Notes under the pieces: generated by a model
Databases searched by the model: none
What the model was told of the DNA's origin: nothing
What the model saw: only the letters and a program-made list of their open reading frames with translations
Part shown: one piece after another, positions 1-10,182 of the stretch
Numbering within the stretch: the stretch's first letter is position 1
Layout of the letters: every line of letters begins with the position of its first letter
Program-made: the position numbers and the translations under genes
Source: Pantoea sp. BAV 3049
GTDB lineage: Bacteria > Pseudomonadota > Gammaproteobacteria > Enterobacterales > Enterobacteriaceae
NCBI RefSeq assembly: GCF_009765445.1
Contig: NZ_WHOY01000031.1
Location: 2,848,884 to 2,912,883 of the forward strand
DNA: 64,000 bases
Direction of reading: 5' to 3'

Positions 1-1
1 T

Positions 2-307
2 ATTGCTGAAGTTACCCCTTACCGTGGTGCCGTCCTGCCGATCAGTTTACCGGCCCACGAAGTGCGCCGCGCGCTGGTTTCATTCGTGCCGGGCGTGCAG
101 CTGGCTCCGGGATCGCCGGTCAAAAATGACCAGGCTGAGCTGGTTGCCTTCGTGAATGAAGATAAAACCATCTTTTTTGACGATCTGCCCGAGGGTGCTC
201 TCTTTGGCCAGACCACAACAGGCACCCGTTGCCGGATTGAACTGAACAGCCCCTGGCAATACATGCCGGATACCCTTTACGCCGCTCTGACAGCGAGATG
301 TGAATAA
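2..307 (+). CDS. Fimbrial outer membrane usher, C-terminal end (partial)
   Basis: The reading frame is open from the window edge and gives about 101 residues of a chaperone-usher pathway usher. The visible part matches the C-terminal plug-binding domains of ushers: an RGAVLPI segment typical of the end of the barrel, then a small beta domain (AELVAFVNEDKTIFFDDLPE) and a final Cys pair (TRCRIEL, TARCE). Ushers are large outer membrane pores that receive chaperone-subunit complexes from the periplasm and secrete the pilus. The stop codon overlaps the start of the next gene (TAATGA), so both are in one operon. The N-terminal part lies outside the window. Confidence 0.75.
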   Translation: MAEVTPYRGAVLPISLPAHEVRRALVSFVPGVQLAPGSPVKNDQAELVAFVNEDKTIFFDDLPEGALFGQTTTGTRCRIELNSPWQYMPDTLYAALTARCE

Positions 308-870
308 TGAAAACCCAGCCCGTTCGCCACTCGCTGCTCGTTCTGTTGCTGAGCATTGCCGGTTTACCGCTCGCCCATGCTGAGTGCTCAGTTCAGTTGA
401 GCGATGCTGTAATTGATTATGGATCGCAAACCCGGGGCGATTTGCTGCAGCAAAACGGGAACGAGCTGACGGCTGCGGAATTAAGCCTGGGTGAAGAGCG
501 GATTATTGATGTCAACATCACCTGCGATCGTCCGGCTCCGCTCAGCCTGCAGTTCATTGCGCCAGCGCGGGACAGCCAGAGCTATAGTTTTGGCCGTTCA
601 GGAAAAGCCGTGCTGAAACTCTATGATGCCTCCGTGGATAATCAACCGGCAGAGATTGCCAGTAATCTCGCCGGAACAGACCGCAGCCAGGCGATAATCC
701 TGGCTGCCGATAAGCGTCTGACCTTCTGGCGGGAAGGTACCCGCCTTTCCGGCTCCTCACTGCGGGCTAAAGTGGCCATCAGCACTTATCTGCCTGCCGG
801 TCAGACCCGCGTCAGCGACAGGCAAAGCTGGCAGTTAAACGGCAACTTCATCGTCAGCGATACGGAATAG
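307..870 (+). CDS. Fimbrial subunit or adhesin-like secreted protein
   Basis: A 187-residue protein with a clear Sec signal peptide (about residues 1-25, cleavage after AHA). The mature part starts with ECSV and has a second Cys in ITCDRPAPL, so a subunit-type disulfide is likely. Beta-rich composition, size and position directly behind an usher gene (1-nt overlap) point to a minor subunit or tip protein of a chaperone-usher fimbria; it resembles the DUF1120-type proteins often found at the end of such operons. The family call rests on context and general pattern, not on a recognised adhesin fold. It is the last gene of its operon, and yliI is convergent. Confidence 0.6.
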   Translation: MKTQPVRHSLLVLLLSIAGLPLAHAECSVQLSDAVIDYGSQTRGDLLQQNGNELTAAELSLGEERIIDVNITCDRPAPLSLQFIAPARDSQSYSFGRSGKAVLKLYDASVDNQPAEIASNLAGTDRSQAIILAADKRLTFWREGTRLSGSSLRAKVAISTYLPAGQTRVSDRQSWQLNGNFIVSDTE

Positions 871-883
871 GCCAGCGCCATTG

Positions 884-1999
884 TTATCGACTCAGCCCGA
901 CTTTCAGCAGCTTGCCGTCACTGTCGTCCGTCAGCACGTAGAGATAGCCATCCGGTCCTGTGCGCACATCGCGGATACGCTCTCCGCGATCTTTTAACAG
1001 ACGCTCTTTCTCCACCAGATGCTCACCATTTACCGTCAGGTGGATCAGGCTTTTCTCTTTCAGCGCCCCGACGAACAGCGAGTTTTTCCACTCACTGAAG
1101 CGGTCGCTGTCATAAAACGCCATGCCGCTGACGGCCGGCGAAACTTTCCAGTAGAAAACGGGCTGTTCCGTTCCGGGGACTTTTCCCCCTTTTGAACCCG
1201 GCACTTTCTCACCGCTGTAATCGATCCCCCAGGTGGCGATCGGCCAGCCGTAGTTCATGCCTTTACGGGGAATATTCACCTCATCCCCACCCCGTGGACC
1301 GTGCTCCGTTTCCCACATTTCACTCGTCCAGGGATTCAGCGCCAGCCCCTGCGGATTACGCATGCCGTAGCTCCAGACTTCCGCTCTGGCATTTTTTTTA
1401 CCGACAAAAGGATTATCTTTCGGAATGCTGCCATCGGCATTGAGCCGGATGATTTTGCCGGTCAGCGCCTCCGTGTTCTGCGCGCTTTCGGCCTGGAAGT
1501 TGTCACCGAAGGCTATCCACAGAGAGCCCTGACGATCGAATGCCAGCCGCGACCCCAGATTTGCCCCGCTGGAGAGTTTAGGTTCCTGCTGCAGGATCAC
1601 TTTAAAGTCGCTGAGCTGGCTGTTCTCTTTGTTCAGCGTACCGTATCCCACCACTCCGCCTGCCCGTCCAGCGCTGTCGGCTTCCGTATAGCTGAGATAA
1701 ACATGGCGGCTTTGGGCAAAATCAGGTGCCAGAGCCACATCCAGCAGCCCTCCCTGACGGTGCGCCCAGACTTTTGGCACACCGCCGATCGGTGGCGATA
1801 GCCCTTTCCCGGCCTGCCAGCGGCGCAGCTGACCGGAACGCTCAGTGATCAGCAGCCCCTGATTATCGGGCAGAAAGGCCACTGCCCAGGGATGATCCAG
1901 CCCTTTCTGCAACTGTTCGACAGTAACACTGGCAGCCAGCGCCTGCTGACCCAGCAGAAGGCAACCAGCCAGCAAACAGCCTTTAACTAAACGCGACAT
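884..1999 (-). CDS. yliI: PQQ-dependent soluble aldose sugar dehydrogenase YliI
   Basis: A 371-residue periplasmic protein with signal peptide (residues 1-22, ending QQALA). It belongs to the soluble glucose/aldose dehydrogenase family, six-bladed beta-propellers that bind PQQ and calcium and oxidise aldoses. Visible family motifs are DHPWAVAFLPD near the N-terminus, the EVWSYGMRNPQGLALNPW blade, the ETEHGPRGGDEVN segment with the likely active-site region, and the closing GPDGYLYVLTD repeat. The length equals the E. coli protein. The start is supported by the Shine-Dalgarno sequence GGAGGGAAG. In E. coli bssR lies between yliI and rimO; it is absent here. Confidence 0.9.
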   Translation of the reverse strand: MSRLVKGCLLAGCLLLGQQALAASVTVEQLQKGLDHPWAVAFLPDNQGLLITERSGQLRRWQAGKGLSPPIGGVPKVWAHRQGGLLDVALAPDFAQSRHVYLSYTEADSAGRAGGVVGYGTLNKENSQLSDFKVILQQEPKLSSGANLGSRLAFDRQGSLWIAFGDNFQAESAQNTEALTGKIIRLNADGSIPKDNPFVGKKNARAEVWSYGMRNPQGLALNPWTSEMWETEHGPRGGDEVNIPRKGMNYGWPIATWGIDYSGEKVPGSKGGKVPGTEQPVFYWKVSPAVSGMAFYDSDRFSEWKNSLFVGALKEKSLIHLTVNGEHLVEKERLLKDRGERIRDVRTGPDGYLYVLTDDSDGKLLKVGLSR

Positions 2000-2228
2000 A
2001 TCTTCCCTCCTGCGATTGCGCCTCCAGATACAGCACGCTGTTTTGCATCCGCTTATCGGTATAATCGCGGAAAACAGGGAGAGACTTCTGAAGCATAGCG
2101 GTCAGATGAGGCTTTGCCATTCTCAGGGTTAAAATGTGAATGTCCGCACTCTTCATATTGCTGTATAAATTTTGCTTCGACATCGGTAAAATCCCGCGCA
2201 AATTGCTGTGCTGAACTGGAAATGAGTA
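2000..2228. other. Divergent intergenic region yliI/rimO
   Basis: A 229-bp spacer between divergent yliI and rimO. On the plus strand it holds two possible sigma-70 -10 elements, TATAAT at 2060-2065 and TATAAA in TGTATAAAT at 2164-2169, the second about 65 bp before rimO. No convincing -35 partner is visible. The biofilm regulator gene bssR, which sits here in E. coli, is not present: no frame gives a similar protein. Confidence 0.35.
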
Positions 2229-3557
2229 ATGTCGCAAAATACAACAATGGCTCCCCGCGTCGGTTTCGTCTCGCTGGGCTGCCCCAAAAACCTCGTCGAC
2301 TCTGAAAGGATCCTCACCGAGTTGCGTACGGAAGGATACGAAGTGGTGCCGCGTTATGATGACGCGGAGATCGTTATCGTCAACACCTGCGGCTTTATTG
2401 ACAGCGCCGTGCAGGAGTCGCTGGAAGCGATTGGCGAAGCGCTGAATGAAAACGGCAAGGTGATTGTCACCGGCTGCCTGGGCGCAAAAGAGAACCAGAT
2501 CCGCGAAGTGCATCCTCGCGTGCTGGAGATCACCGGACCGCACAGCTACGAGCAGGTGCTGTCGCACGTGCATCAGTATGTGCCCAAGCCTCAGCACAAC
2601 CCGTTCCTCAGCCTGGTGCCGGAACAGGGCGTAAAACTGACGCCGCGTCACTATGCCTACCTGAAAATTTCTGAAGGCTGCAACCATCGCTGCACCTTCT
2701 GCATCATCCCTTCCATGCGTGGCGATCTGGACAGCCGTCCGATTGGCTCAGTACTGGATGAAGCCAAGCGCCTGGTGGAAGCCGGAGTGAAAGAGCTGCT
2801 GGTGATTTCTCAGGATACTTCGGCCTACGGTGTGGACGTGAAGCACCGCACCGGTTTCTGGAACGGATCGCCGGTAAAAACCAGCATGGTCAGCCTGTGC
2901 GAGCAGCTGGCGAAGCTGGGCGTCTGGGTGCGCCTGCACTACGTTTATCCTTATCCGCACGTGGATGACGTTATTCCACTGATGGCGGAGGGCAAAATCC
3001 TGCCGTATCTGGATATTCCCCTGCAGCACGCCAGCCCGCGTATTCTGAAGCTGATGAAGCGTCCGGGTGCCGTAGAGCGCACGCTGGAGCGCATCAAACG
3101 CTGGCGTGAAATCTGTCCGGAGCTGACGCTGCGTTCGACCTTTATCGTCGGCTTCCCGGGCGAAACGGAAGAAGACTTCCAGATGCTGCTCGACTTCCTG
3201 CAGGAAGCCCGACTGGATCGCGTGGGCTGCTTCAAATACAGCCCGGTGGAAGGCGCCACGGCTAACGATCTGCCCGATCAGGTGCCTGAATCCGTTAAGG
3301 AAGAGCGTTATGACCGCTTTATGCAGTTGCAGCAGGCGATTTCTGCCAGCCGCCTGCAGGAGAAAGTCGGCCGCGATATTCTGGTGATCATTGATGAAGT
3401 GGATGAAGAAGGCGCTATCGGCCGCAGCATGGCGGATGCCCCGGAAATCGACGGTGCGGTTTACCTGAACGGTGAGAAAAACGTCAAACCGGGCGATGTG
3501 ATCCGCGCGCGCGTGGAGAATGCTGACGAGTACGACCTCTGGGCCACTAAGCTCTGA
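2229..3557 (+). CDS. rimO: Ribosomal protein S12 methylthiotransferase RimO
   Basis: A 442-residue radical SAM enzyme that methylthiolates an aspartate of ribosomal protein S12. Domains in order: an N-terminal MTTase/UPF0004 domain with three cluster-binding Cys (SLGCPKN, NTCGF, GCLGAKE), a radical SAM core with the CxxxCxxC motif [11 protein letters not shown] preceded by EGC, and a C-terminal TRAM domain ending DEYDLWA. Length and sequence match the E. coli protein closely. The first ATG follows GGAAATGAG; a second in-frame ATG seven codons on is possible. It is followed by a strong hairpin without a T-tract. Confidence 0.97.
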   Translation: MSQNTTMAPRVGFVSLGCPKNLVDSERILTELRTEGYEVVPRYDDAEIVIVNTCGFIDSAVQESLEAIGEALNENGKVIVTGCLGAKENQIREVHPRVLEITGPHSYEQVLSHVHQYVPKPQHNPFLSLVPEQGVKLTPRHYAYLKISEGCNHRCTFCIIPSMRGDLDSRPIGSVLDEAKRLVEAGVKELLVISQDTSAYGVDVKHRTGFWNGSPVKTSMVSLCEQLAKLGVWVRLHYVYPYPHVDDVIPLMAEGKILPYLDIPLQHASPRILKLMKRPGAVERTLERIKRWREICPELTLRSTFIVGFPGETEEDFQMLLDFLQEARLDRVGCFKYSPVEGATANDLPDQVPESVKEERYDRFMQLQQAISASRLQEKVGRDILVIIDEVDEEGAIGRSMADAPEIDGAVYLNGEKNVKPGDVIRARVENADEYDLWATKL

Positions 3558-3564
3558 TGTCCGT

Positions 3565-3593
3565 CCAGCCCGCTTTCTTAGCCAGCGGGCTGG
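3565..3593 (+). terminator. Hairpin after rimO
   Basis: A perfect 10-bp inverted repeat, CCAGCCCGCT and AGCGGGCTGG, with a 9-nt loop, 7 nt behind the rimO stop codon. No T-run follows, so it may be a Rho-assisted or RNA-stabilising end rather than a classical intrinsic terminator. Confidence 0.5.
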
Positions 3594-3633
3594 TCGCTAC
3601 CGATAATACCCTTGGTTTGCTTTGCAGCCCCCA

Positions 3634-4149
3634 CTATTGGTCCGTCACCTTAACTGGCCACACCTCTTCATAACCCAGCCCCGTTAGATCCTCGACAACG
3701 GCCCGGCTTTCATTAGTGACATCTTCACGGAAACCGTGGTTTTTAAGGCGCTCCATTTCATCAACGAAGATCTTGTGCGTTCTCTTATTCAGGTGAAATG
3801 TGAATGCCTGCCACAGTGCCAGCAGCAGCAAGCCGACAGTCCCTGCAAAGAGGGTAATCGCGATGGTATTGATGGCCTCCTGCGGTTGGAACTGACTTCC
3901 CTTAATCAAGCCACCAAACTGCAGAACTAAGCCAATCACAAAAGTCGCTATCGCCAGGGTCGTTTTACGGGAAAACGTCATTACTGCGGCAAAAAATCCT
4001 TCCCTGCGCTTCGGCGAAAGCCCGGCAAAAGTCGTGTAATAAAATAATAACCAGGCACCCATAACAGTAAAGGCTTCGCCCCCCATTATATCCGTGAGTC
4101 CATAACCAATACTGACGGGCATTGTAATCTTACGTGTGACACCAGACAT
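3634..4149 (-). pseudogene. GPH-family sugar:cation symporter with large internal deletion
   Basis: The 171-residue product is two ends of a glycoside-pentoside-hexuronide transporter joined in frame. Residues 1-45 match the first membrane segment (GYGLTDIMGG, LLFYYTTFAGLSP); from about residue 46 it continues with the family's last part (KRREGFFAAVMTFSRK, two membrane segments, LNKRTHKIFVDEMERL, and ESRAVVEDLTGLGYEEVW). Full-length members are about 450-490 residues, so roughly 300 residues with most of the 12 helices are missing. The Shine-Dalgarno AGGAAGG and the start are intact and there is no frameshift, so a protein could still be made, but transport is implausible. The reading of deletion rather than a genuine short protein is inference from family architecture. 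Confidence 0.8.
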
Positions 4150-4322
4150 GATTTCATCCTTCCTGGAGAATAATTAATCTATCCCTGACAACGAAATTAT
4201 CTGGATCAACTTATACGCGAAAAACAAAGTCTACTACCATACATGAACATAAATAATATTTGTGAACGGAGTCTGAAAAATACCCCATAACGAAACACTC
4301 TTCAGCCAGTCGGAAGCCGTTT

Positions 4323-4772
4323 TCAGCCGTATTGCGCCTGATGCTTTTTTTTACGGGCAAGATAATCTTTATCCGCGCGGATTTTGTCCCACCAGCCTTT
4401 GAAGATAGCGGCGGAAGCCGCTTTCTCCTCATTCACGCTAAACGGCAGCAGCTCGCCGTCCGGCCCATACTTTTTTCCGCCTTTATGATTGGCGTAGCGG
4501 CGCGCACGGGTATAACCCATCTGGATAAATTTGCGCGCCATATCCATGCCGACAAAGTCATCCGCTACGCGATACTCTTCAAACAACCGCATAATCTCCT
4601 GCGCTGAAGCTTCGGCCATTGCCGGTGTTTTGAAGCGCCAGTGCGGCAGGATTTCGCTCTTATAAGGTTCAACCATCAGTACGCCCTGCTCGCCCCGCCC
4701 GACCTGGTAGCGATCCGGATGCTGGCGAAAGTCAGTATTTTTGAAGTCCTGCTGGTAATCAAACGCCTTCAT
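4323..4772 (-). CDS. DUF4385 family protein
   Basis: A 149-residue soluble, basic protein of the DUF4385 family, whose function is unknown. Visible conserved segments are the N-terminal FDYQQDFKNTDFRQHP and YQVGRGEQGVL, the central KFIQMGYTRARRYANHKGG, and the C-terminal FKGWWDKIRADKDYLARKK. No signal peptide or membrane segment is seen. The start is supported by AAGGAGGAGCGG just upstream. It stands alone between the symporter remnant and gsiD on the same strand; nothing here links it to glutathione uptake. Confidence 0.7.
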   Translation of the reverse strand: MKAFDYQQDFKNTDFRQHPDRYQVGRGEQGVLMVEPYKSEILPHWRFKTPAMAEASAQEIMRLFEEYRVADDFVGMDMARKFIQMGYTRARRYANHKGGKKYGPDGELLPFSVNEEKAASAAIFKGWWDKIRADKDYLARKKKHQAQYG

Positions 4773-4827
4773 CCCGCTCCTCCTTAAAACCTGGCCCGGA
4801 AATGGCCAGGCGGCTACTCGTTGTCAG

Positions 4828-5733
4828 TCAGATCTTCAGTTTAGGATCGAGCGCGTCGCGCAGGCCATCCCCCAGCAGATTAAATGCCAGCACGGTCAGA
4901 AAAATCGCCAGGCTGGGGAAAATGGCTACGTGCGGAGCCATCACCATATCGGCCCTGGCCTCGTTCAGCATCGCGCCCCATTCCGGCGTGGGCGGCTGTG
5001 CCCCCAGCCCCAGAAAGGAGAGGCTGGCTGCGGTGATAATCGAGGTGCCGATACGCATGGTGAAATAGACCACAATCGAAGAGATGGTTCCCGGAAGAAT
5101 ATGGCGCATGATGATAGTGACATCAGAGGCGCCGATACTGCGGGCCGACTCGATATAGGTCAGATGCTTCAGCACCAGCGTGTTGCCGCGCACCAGGCGG
5201 GCGAAGGCCGGGATGCTGAAAATCGCCACCGCAATAATCACGTTGGACATGCCGCTGCCCATAATCGCCACCACGGCAATCGCCAGCAGAATACCCGGGA
5301 AAGCAAACAGCACGTCACTGATACGCATAATGATGCGATCCCACCAGCCTTCATAATAACCTGCCAGCAGGCCAAGAAAGGTGCCAGTCGCCGCGCCCAG
5401 CGCCACCGAGAAGAAGCCGGAGATCAACGAAAGCCGGGTTCCCAGTAGCACGCGGCTGAAGATATCCCGACCCAGCGAATCCACGCCGAACCAGTGCATT
5501 GCCGAAGGCCCTTCGGTCAGGCGGTCATAGTCAAAATAGTTTTCAGCATCGAACGGGGCGAGCCAGGGCGCAAAGATCGCCACCACAATTAACAGCACCA
5601 CAAACACACCAGCCGCCATTGCCACCGGCTGACGACGAAAACGCCGCCAGAACTCCCACCAGGGCGTGCGCACGCGATGCTGATTAATGGTTGGCATGGC
5701 GGACAAAGCCGCTTTACGTCGCCAGTTTTTCAT
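4828..5733 (-). CDS. gsiD: Glutathione ABC transporter permease GsiD
   Basis: A 301-residue inner membrane permease of the Dpp/Opp family and last gene of iaaA-gsiABCD. It has a cytoplasmic N-terminus, a first membrane helix at about residues 38-60 ([17 protein letters not shown]) and five further helices. The EAA-loop coupling to the GsiA ATPase is visible around residues 190-220 ([19 protein letters not shown]). It forms a heterodimer with GsiC for import of glutathione and related gamma-glutamyl peptides delivered by GsiB. The start follows AAGGACCC, 9 bp after the gsiC stop, so translation is probably coupled. Confidence 0.93.
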   Translation of the reverse strand: MKNWRRKAALSAMPTINQHRVRTPWWEFWRRFRRQPVAMAAGVFVVLLIVVAIFAPWLAPFDAENYFDYDRLTEGPSAMHWFGVDSLGRDIFSRVLLGTRLSLISGFFSVALGAATGTFLGLLAGYYEGWWDRIIMRISDVLFAFPGILLAIAVVAIMGSGMSNVIIAVAIFSIPAFARLVRGNTLVLKHLTYIESARSIGASDVTIIMRHILPGTISSIVVYFTMRIGTSIITAASLSFLGLGAQPPTPEWGAMLNEARADMVMAPHVAIFPSLAIFLTVLAFNLLGDGLRDALDPKLKI

Positions 5734-5742
5734 CGCGGGTCC

Positions 5743-6663
5743 TTATTTGTAGCGTATTGCCGGGTTAATGGCGGCATACAGCATATCGACAATCAGATTG
5801 ATCAGAATAAACTCCAGCGAAAACAGCAGCACTTCAGCCTGCACCACCGGGTAATCGCGCATTTCTACCGAGTCCACCAGCAGACGACCCAATCCGGGCC
5901 AGTTGAAGACCACTTCCACCACGATCGAGCCACCCAGCAGGAAACCAAACTGCAGCCCCATCATGGTGATGACCGGGATCATCGCGTTGCGCAGGCCGTG
6001 CTTCACCACCACCAGCGACTCGCGCACTCCTTTGGCACGCGCGGTGCGCATGTAATCTTCCTGCATCACTTCAACGAAGGAGGCCCGGGTAAAACGGGCC
6101 ATCACTGCGGCTACGGCAGCCCCGAGGGTGATGGACGGTAAAATGTAGTGCTGCCAGCCATCAGCCCCGACGGTCGGCAGCCAGCCCAGCTCAACGGAGA
6201 AGACCTGCATCAGCAGCATTCCCAGCGCGAAGGCAGGAAAAGAGATCCCTGACACCGCCAGCGTCATGCCGAGGCGATCGGGCCAGCGATTGCGCCAGAC
6301 AGCAGAAACGATGCCGATAGCCATGCCAAAAATCACCGACCACACCATGCTGCTTAGCGTAAGCCACAGAGTGGGTAAAAAACGCTGCGCGATCTCCGAG
6401 GAAACCGGCCGTTTGGAGACCATCGACTGACCAAAATCGCCCTGTACAGCGTCACTGATAAAGTGCCAGAACTGATGGATTAATGGCTGATCCAGCCCGA
6501 GCTGCTGACGCACCAGCGCCACCACCGTGCTGTCCGCTTCCGGCCCGGCCACCAGCCTTGCCGGATCGCCCGGCAGCATATGAACAAACAGGAACACCAG
6601 CACTGCCACAATCAGCAGCGTGGGGATCAATCCCAGCAAGCGTTTAATAAAATAGTTGAGCAT
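5743..6663 (-). CDS. gsiC: Glutathione ABC transporter permease GsiC
   Basis: A 306-residue inner membrane permease paired with GsiD. It has the typical DppB-type N-terminus ([25 protein letters not shown] as membrane helix 1), the MLPGDPA periplasmic motif, and the EAA-like coupling loop [21 protein letters not shown]. It ends in the family signature [11 protein letters not shown]. Shine-Dalgarno AGGATAACTT precedes the ATG. An 11-bp hairpin between gsiB and gsiC may reduce its expression relative to the binding protein. Confidence 0.93.
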   Translation of the reverse strand: MLNYFIKRLLGLIPTLLIVAVLVFLFVHMLPGDPARLVAGPEADSTVVALVRQQLGLDQPLIHQFWHFISDAVQGDFGQSMVSKRPVSSEIAQRFLPTLWLTLSSMVWSVIFGMAIGIVSAVWRNRWPDRLGMTLAVSGISFPAFALGMLLMQVFSVELGWLPTVGADGWQHYILPSITLGAAVAAVMARFTRASFVEVMQEDYMRTARAKGVRESLVVVKHGLRNAMIPVITMMGLQFGFLLGGSIVVEVVFNWPGLGRLLVDSVEMRDYPVVQAEVLLFSLEFILINLIVDMLYAAINPAIRYK

Positions 6664-6686
6664 AAGTTATCCTGCGCTTATCACAG

Positions 6687-6713
6687 CCGCGCCTCTCACA
6701 GGGAGAGGCGCGG
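6687..6713 (-). other. Intergenic hairpin gsiB-gsiC
   Basis: A perfect 11-bp inverted repeat CCGCGCCTCTC / GAGAGGCGCGG with a 5-nt loop, in the 68-bp gap between the binding protein gene gsiB and the permease gene gsiC. No T-run follows on the transcribed strand. Such hairpins commonly protect the upstream mRNA from 3' exonucleases or attenuate transcription, giving more binding protein than permease; that role is inferred here. Confidence 0.6.
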
Positions 6714-6731
6714 TTGGTTTCCAGCGGGGGT

Positions 6732-8267
6732 TTACTTCAGATCGGCGTCATCAAAACTGAATGAGGTATCAGGCATGACGTAGAAACCGGTCAGGTTTTT
6801 GGTGTTGGCTGAAACCAGTTTCTCCACCACCAGCGGTGCCCACGGCTGATCTTTCCAGATGAGGTCCTGAGCATCTTTATACAACGCAGCTTTTTTGGTG
6901 CCATCGGTCGTTTTCAGCGCGTCGTCCAGATCTTTATCCACCTGGGTATTACTGTAGAACGCGGTATTAAAGATGGCTGGCGGCCAGGATCCGGTGGCAA
7001 ACAGCGGCGTCAGCGCCCAGTTGGCTTCGCCGGTAGAGGCTGACCAGCCGGTGTAGAACATCCGGACGCCGCTCTCTTTCTGCCCTTTGTCTTCCACTTC
7101 TGCCGCACGCTGTCCGGCATCCATCGCGGTGATCTTCACTTTTATCCCCACCTGCGCCAGCTGCTGCTGGGTAAACTGCAGCACTTTTTGCGCGGTACTG
7201 TTGTTATGTGAAGACCACAGCGTGGTGCTGAAACCGTTCGGGAAGCCTGCTTCCTTCAGCAGCTCTTTCGCCTTCGCCGGGTTATATTCCGGCGCCGGGT
7301 AGCTTTGCGAATACTGAATGGAAGGCGGCACAATTCCCGTCGCCGGAGTGGCGTAACCGGCAAAGGCCACTTTCACCAGCGCCTGGCGGTTAATGGCGTA
7401 GTTGATCGCCTCACGCACTTTGGCGTTATCAAACGGCTTCTGCGTGACGTTAAAGCTGAGGTAACGCTGCATGATCGAAGGCGAAGTCACCAGCGCCAGC
7501 TTGCTGTTTTTCTCCAGCAGTTTGGCCTGCTCGTAAGGGATCGGGAACGCAAAATTCGCTTCACCGGTCTGCAACATGGCCGCACGAGTGTTGTTGTCGA
7601 TCACCGGACGCCAGGTAATGGTATCGAGTTTCGGGTACCCCTTCTTCCAGTAGCCGTCGAATTTCTTCACCTTGACGTAATCGGTCTGGTTCCAGTTATC
7701 CAGCACGAACGGTCCGGTCCCCACAGGATGGAAGCCGATTTCCTTACCGTACTTTTTCAGCGCGGTCGGGGAGATCATCGCCGCCGCCGGGCTGGCCAGG
7801 GTGTTGATAAACGCGGAGAACGGCTGTTTCAGCGTGATTTTCACCGTGGTCGGATCGACCACTTCGGTGGTGGCAACGGACTTGAACAGGTTATAGCGCT
7901 TCAGGTGGTTGTCCGGATTGCTGGCACGATCGAGGTTGACCTTCACCGCCTCAGCGTTGAAATCCGTGCCGTCCTGGAACTTCACGCCGCTCTTAAGCTT
8001 AATGGTGTAGGTCAGCCCGTCTTTGCTGGCGTCATAACTGTCCGCCAGCACGTTGACCAGCTTCATGTCCTTGTCGAAACCAAACAGCCCCTGATAGAAG
8101 GACTTGGCGACTGCCTGCGACAGCGTATCGTTTGCGTCGTAAGGATCGAGCGTGGTGAAGTTGGAGCCGACGGCGATCACCGCGTCTTTCGCTGCCCAGG
8201 CCGGTAGGGCAGCAAAACTGCTCAGTAAGCCGGCAGTGAACAGTATGCGCTTGCTTTGATTCATCAT
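6732..8267 (-). CDS. gsiB: Glutathione-binding periplasmic protein GsiB
   Basis: A 511-residue solute-binding protein of the peptide/nickel (SBP family 5) class. The signal peptide covers about residues 1-26, cleaved after AWA. The mature sequence starts [21 protein letters not shown] and closely follows E. coli GsiB to the end ([14 protein letters not shown]). It captures glutathione in the periplasm and delivers it to GsiCD. Of two adjacent ATG codons the first is better spaced from AGGAGAAAC. It lies 45 bp behind gsiA and before the hairpin that precedes gsiC. Confidence 0.95.
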   Translation of the reverse strand: MMNQSKRILFTAGLLSSFAALPAWAAKDAVIAVGSNFTTLDPYDANDTLSQAVAKSFYQGLFGFDKDMKLVNVLADSYDASKDGLTYTIKLKSGVKFQDGTDFNAEAVKVNLDRASNPDNHLKRYNLFKSVATTEVVDPTTVKITLKQPFSAFINTLASPAAAMISPTALKKYGKEIGFHPVGTGPFVLDNWNQTDYVKVKKFDGYWKKGYPKLDTITWRPVIDNNTRAAMLQTGEANFAFPIPYEQAKLLEKNSKLALVTSPSIMQRYLSFNVTQKPFDNAKVREAINYAINRQALVKVAFAGYATPATGIVPPSIQYSQSYPAPEYNPAKAKELLKEAGFPNGFSTTLWSSHNNSTAQKVLQFTQQQLAQVGIKVKITAMDAGQRAAEVEDKGQKESGVRMFYTGWSASTGEANWALTPLFATGSWPPAIFNTAFYSNTQVDKDLDDALKTTDGTKKAALYKDAQDLIWKDQPWAPLVVEKLVSANTKNLTGFYVMPDTSFSFDDADLK

Positions 8268-8312
8268 TTTGCGTGTTTCTCCTGTCGTTCCTTGTTGTCG
8301 TTTTACAGCAAT

Positions 8313-10172
8313 TCAGGCACCGCCAATCGCATGACGGGCAACGTAGTGTCCGGTGCTGACTTCCACCAGCGGTGCCACTTCCGGCTCGTCATCAAGCGCC
8401 CGGATCGGGCTGGGGATCTCATCCACCAACAGCGCTCTCTCCCGACGGCGATGGCGCGGATCGGCCACCGGCACAGCAGACATCAGCTTGCGCGTGTAGG
8501 GATGTTGGGGATTTTCAAATACCGACTGGCGTGGGCCAATCTCCACGATCTGGCCAAGATACATCACCGCCACGCGGTGGCTGATACGCTCCACTACCGC
8601 CATATCATGGGAAATAAACAGGAAGGCAATACCCAATTCCCGCTGCAGATCCAGCATCAGGTTAACGATCTGCGCCTGGATAGAGACATCCAGCGCGGAA
8701 ACCGATTCATCGGCGATCACCACCTTCGGGTTGAGGGCCAGCGCTCTGGCAATGCAGATACGCTGACGCTGGCCGCCGGAAAATTCATGCGGATAACGCC
8801 GTGCATGTTCCGGCAGCAGGCCGACTTTCTCCAGCAGCCAGGCCACCCGTTCTTCCGCTTCCTGGCCTTTGGCAATACCATGCACCAGCAGCGGCTCCAT
8901 GATTGAGAACCCTACCGTCAGCCTCGGATCGAGGGACGCATAAGGGTCCTGGAAGATAAACTGAATATCGCGCCGCAGGTGAGAAAGCGCTGCGCCGGTC
9001 AGGTTGTCGATACGCTGGCCGTTAAAAGTGATGGTGCCGCCCTGACTTTCCACCAGCCGCAGCAGTGACCGACCGGTGGTGGATTTTCCACAGCCGGACT
9101 CGCCAACCAGCGCCAGCGTTTCACCCGGCCACAGATCAAAACTGACCTTCTCCACCGCATGAACACGACGGGTGACGCGGTTGAAGATCCCACTGCGGAG
9201 ATCAAATCTGGTGACCAGATCGCGTACCTTCAGCACCGGTTCAGCATCCGCAGAGACGGTATCCTGAGGCAGCGATATCTCTTCTGCGCCGGTGTTCAGC
9301 AACGGGAAGCGGGCCGGATAAGGCTTGCCGGTCATCGCACCCAGCCTTGGCACCGCCGCCAGCAGCGCTTTCGTGTATTCCTGTTGCGGGTTGCTGAAAA
9401 TAGCGTCAACCGGGCCGGTTTCCACCACATCCCCGCGATACATAACCTGCACGCGGTCGGCCATTTCCGCCACCACGCCCATATCGTGGGTGATAAAAAT
9501 CACCCCCATGTCCATCTCTTTTTGCAGCACGCGGATCAGCTGCAGGATTTGTGCCTGAATAGTCACGTCCAGCGCGGTGGTGGGTTCATCGGCGATCAGC
9601 AGCGCCGGGCGGCAGGAGAGCGCCATCGCAATCATCACGCGCTGACGCATGCCGCCAGAAAGCTGATGTGGAAAACGTGACAGCACATTTTTGGCTTCCG
9701 GAATACGCACCAGATCCAGCATCCGTTCCGCCTCTTTCAGCGCTTCACGGTGGCTCTTTCCCTGGTGCAGCCGGATAGATTCCGCAATCTGCTCACCGAT
9801 GGGAAAGACCGGGTTAAGCGAGGTCATCGGCTCCTGAAAAATCATCGCCATATCGGCACCACGGATACCCCGCAGCTGCGACTGTCTGGCCTGTGCCAGG
9901 TCGACAATCTGATTGTTGCGCCGCCGCAGCAGCATTTCACCGCTGTCGATAACGCCACCGCCCTGCTCCACCAGCCTCATTAAGGCCAGCGAGGTGACTG
10001 ATTTCCCCGATCCGGATTCGCCGACAATCGCCAGGGTTTCCCCACGATTTACGGCCAGCGAGAGGTTTTTCACTGCCCGCACCACTTCCCCCTGGTGGCT
10101 GAAGCTGACGCTGAGATCTTTTACCGCTAATACCTGCCCGGCAGGCAAGTTGGACCCATTGGTCACTGCCAT
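8313..10172 (-). CDS. gsiA: Glutathione ABC transporter ATP-binding protein GsiA
   Basis: A 619-residue tandem ATPase. Each half has a Walker A (GESGSGKS near residue 51 and GESGCGKS in the second half), an ABC signature ([16 protein letters not shown]) and a Walker B ([24 protein letters not shown]), as in Dpp/Opp ATPases fused in one chain. It energises glutathione import by GsiCD. The frame is open upstream into iaaA, but the ATG at 10172 is preceded by GGAGGCAGG, gives the length of E. coli GsiA, and leaves a 10-bp gap to iaaA, so I chose it. Note Ser in place of the usual Pro in the second Walker B downstream motif (DESVSALD), as commonly seen in this family. Confidence 0.95.
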   Translation of the reverse strand: MAVTNGSNLPAGQVLAVKDLSVSFSHQGEVVRAVKNLSLAVNRGETLAIVGESGSGKSVTSLALMRLVEQGGGVIDSGEMLLRRRNNQIVDLAQARQSQLRGIRGADMAMIFQEPMTSLNPVFPIGEQIAESIRLHQGKSHREALKEAERMLDLVRIPEAKNVLSRFPHQLSGGMRQRVMIAMALSCRPALLIADEPTTALDVTIQAQILQLIRVLQKEMDMGVIFITHDMGVVAEMADRVQVMYRGDVVETGPVDAIFSNPQQEYTKALLAAVPRLGAMTGKPYPARFPLLNTGAEEISLPQDTVSADAEPVLKVRDLVTRFDLRSGIFNRVTRRVHAVEKVSFDLWPGETLALVGESGCGKSTTGRSLLRLVESQGGTITFNGQRIDNLTGAALSHLRRDIQFIFQDPYASLDPRLTVGFSIMEPLLVHGIAKGQEAEERVAWLLEKVGLLPEHARRYPHEFSGGQRQRICIARALALNPKVVIADESVSALDVSIQAQIVNLMLDLQRELGIAFLFISHDMAVVERISHRVAVMYLGQIVEIGPRQSVFENPQHPYTRKLMSAVPVADPRHRRRERALLVDEIPSPIRALDDEPEVAPLVEVSTGHYVARHAIGGA

Positions 10173-10182
10173 CCTGCCTCCA

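Noticed and set aside
1983-2687. Open frame of 234 codons on the minus strand across the yliI/rimO gap
   Set aside because: It runs antisense through rimO, has low-complexity composition and matches no family; it is not bssR.
7305-8207. Long open frame (300 codons) opposite gsiB
   Set aside because: It is the antisense shadow of a clear gsiB, rich in Arg/His as usual for such shadows, without a ribosome binding site.
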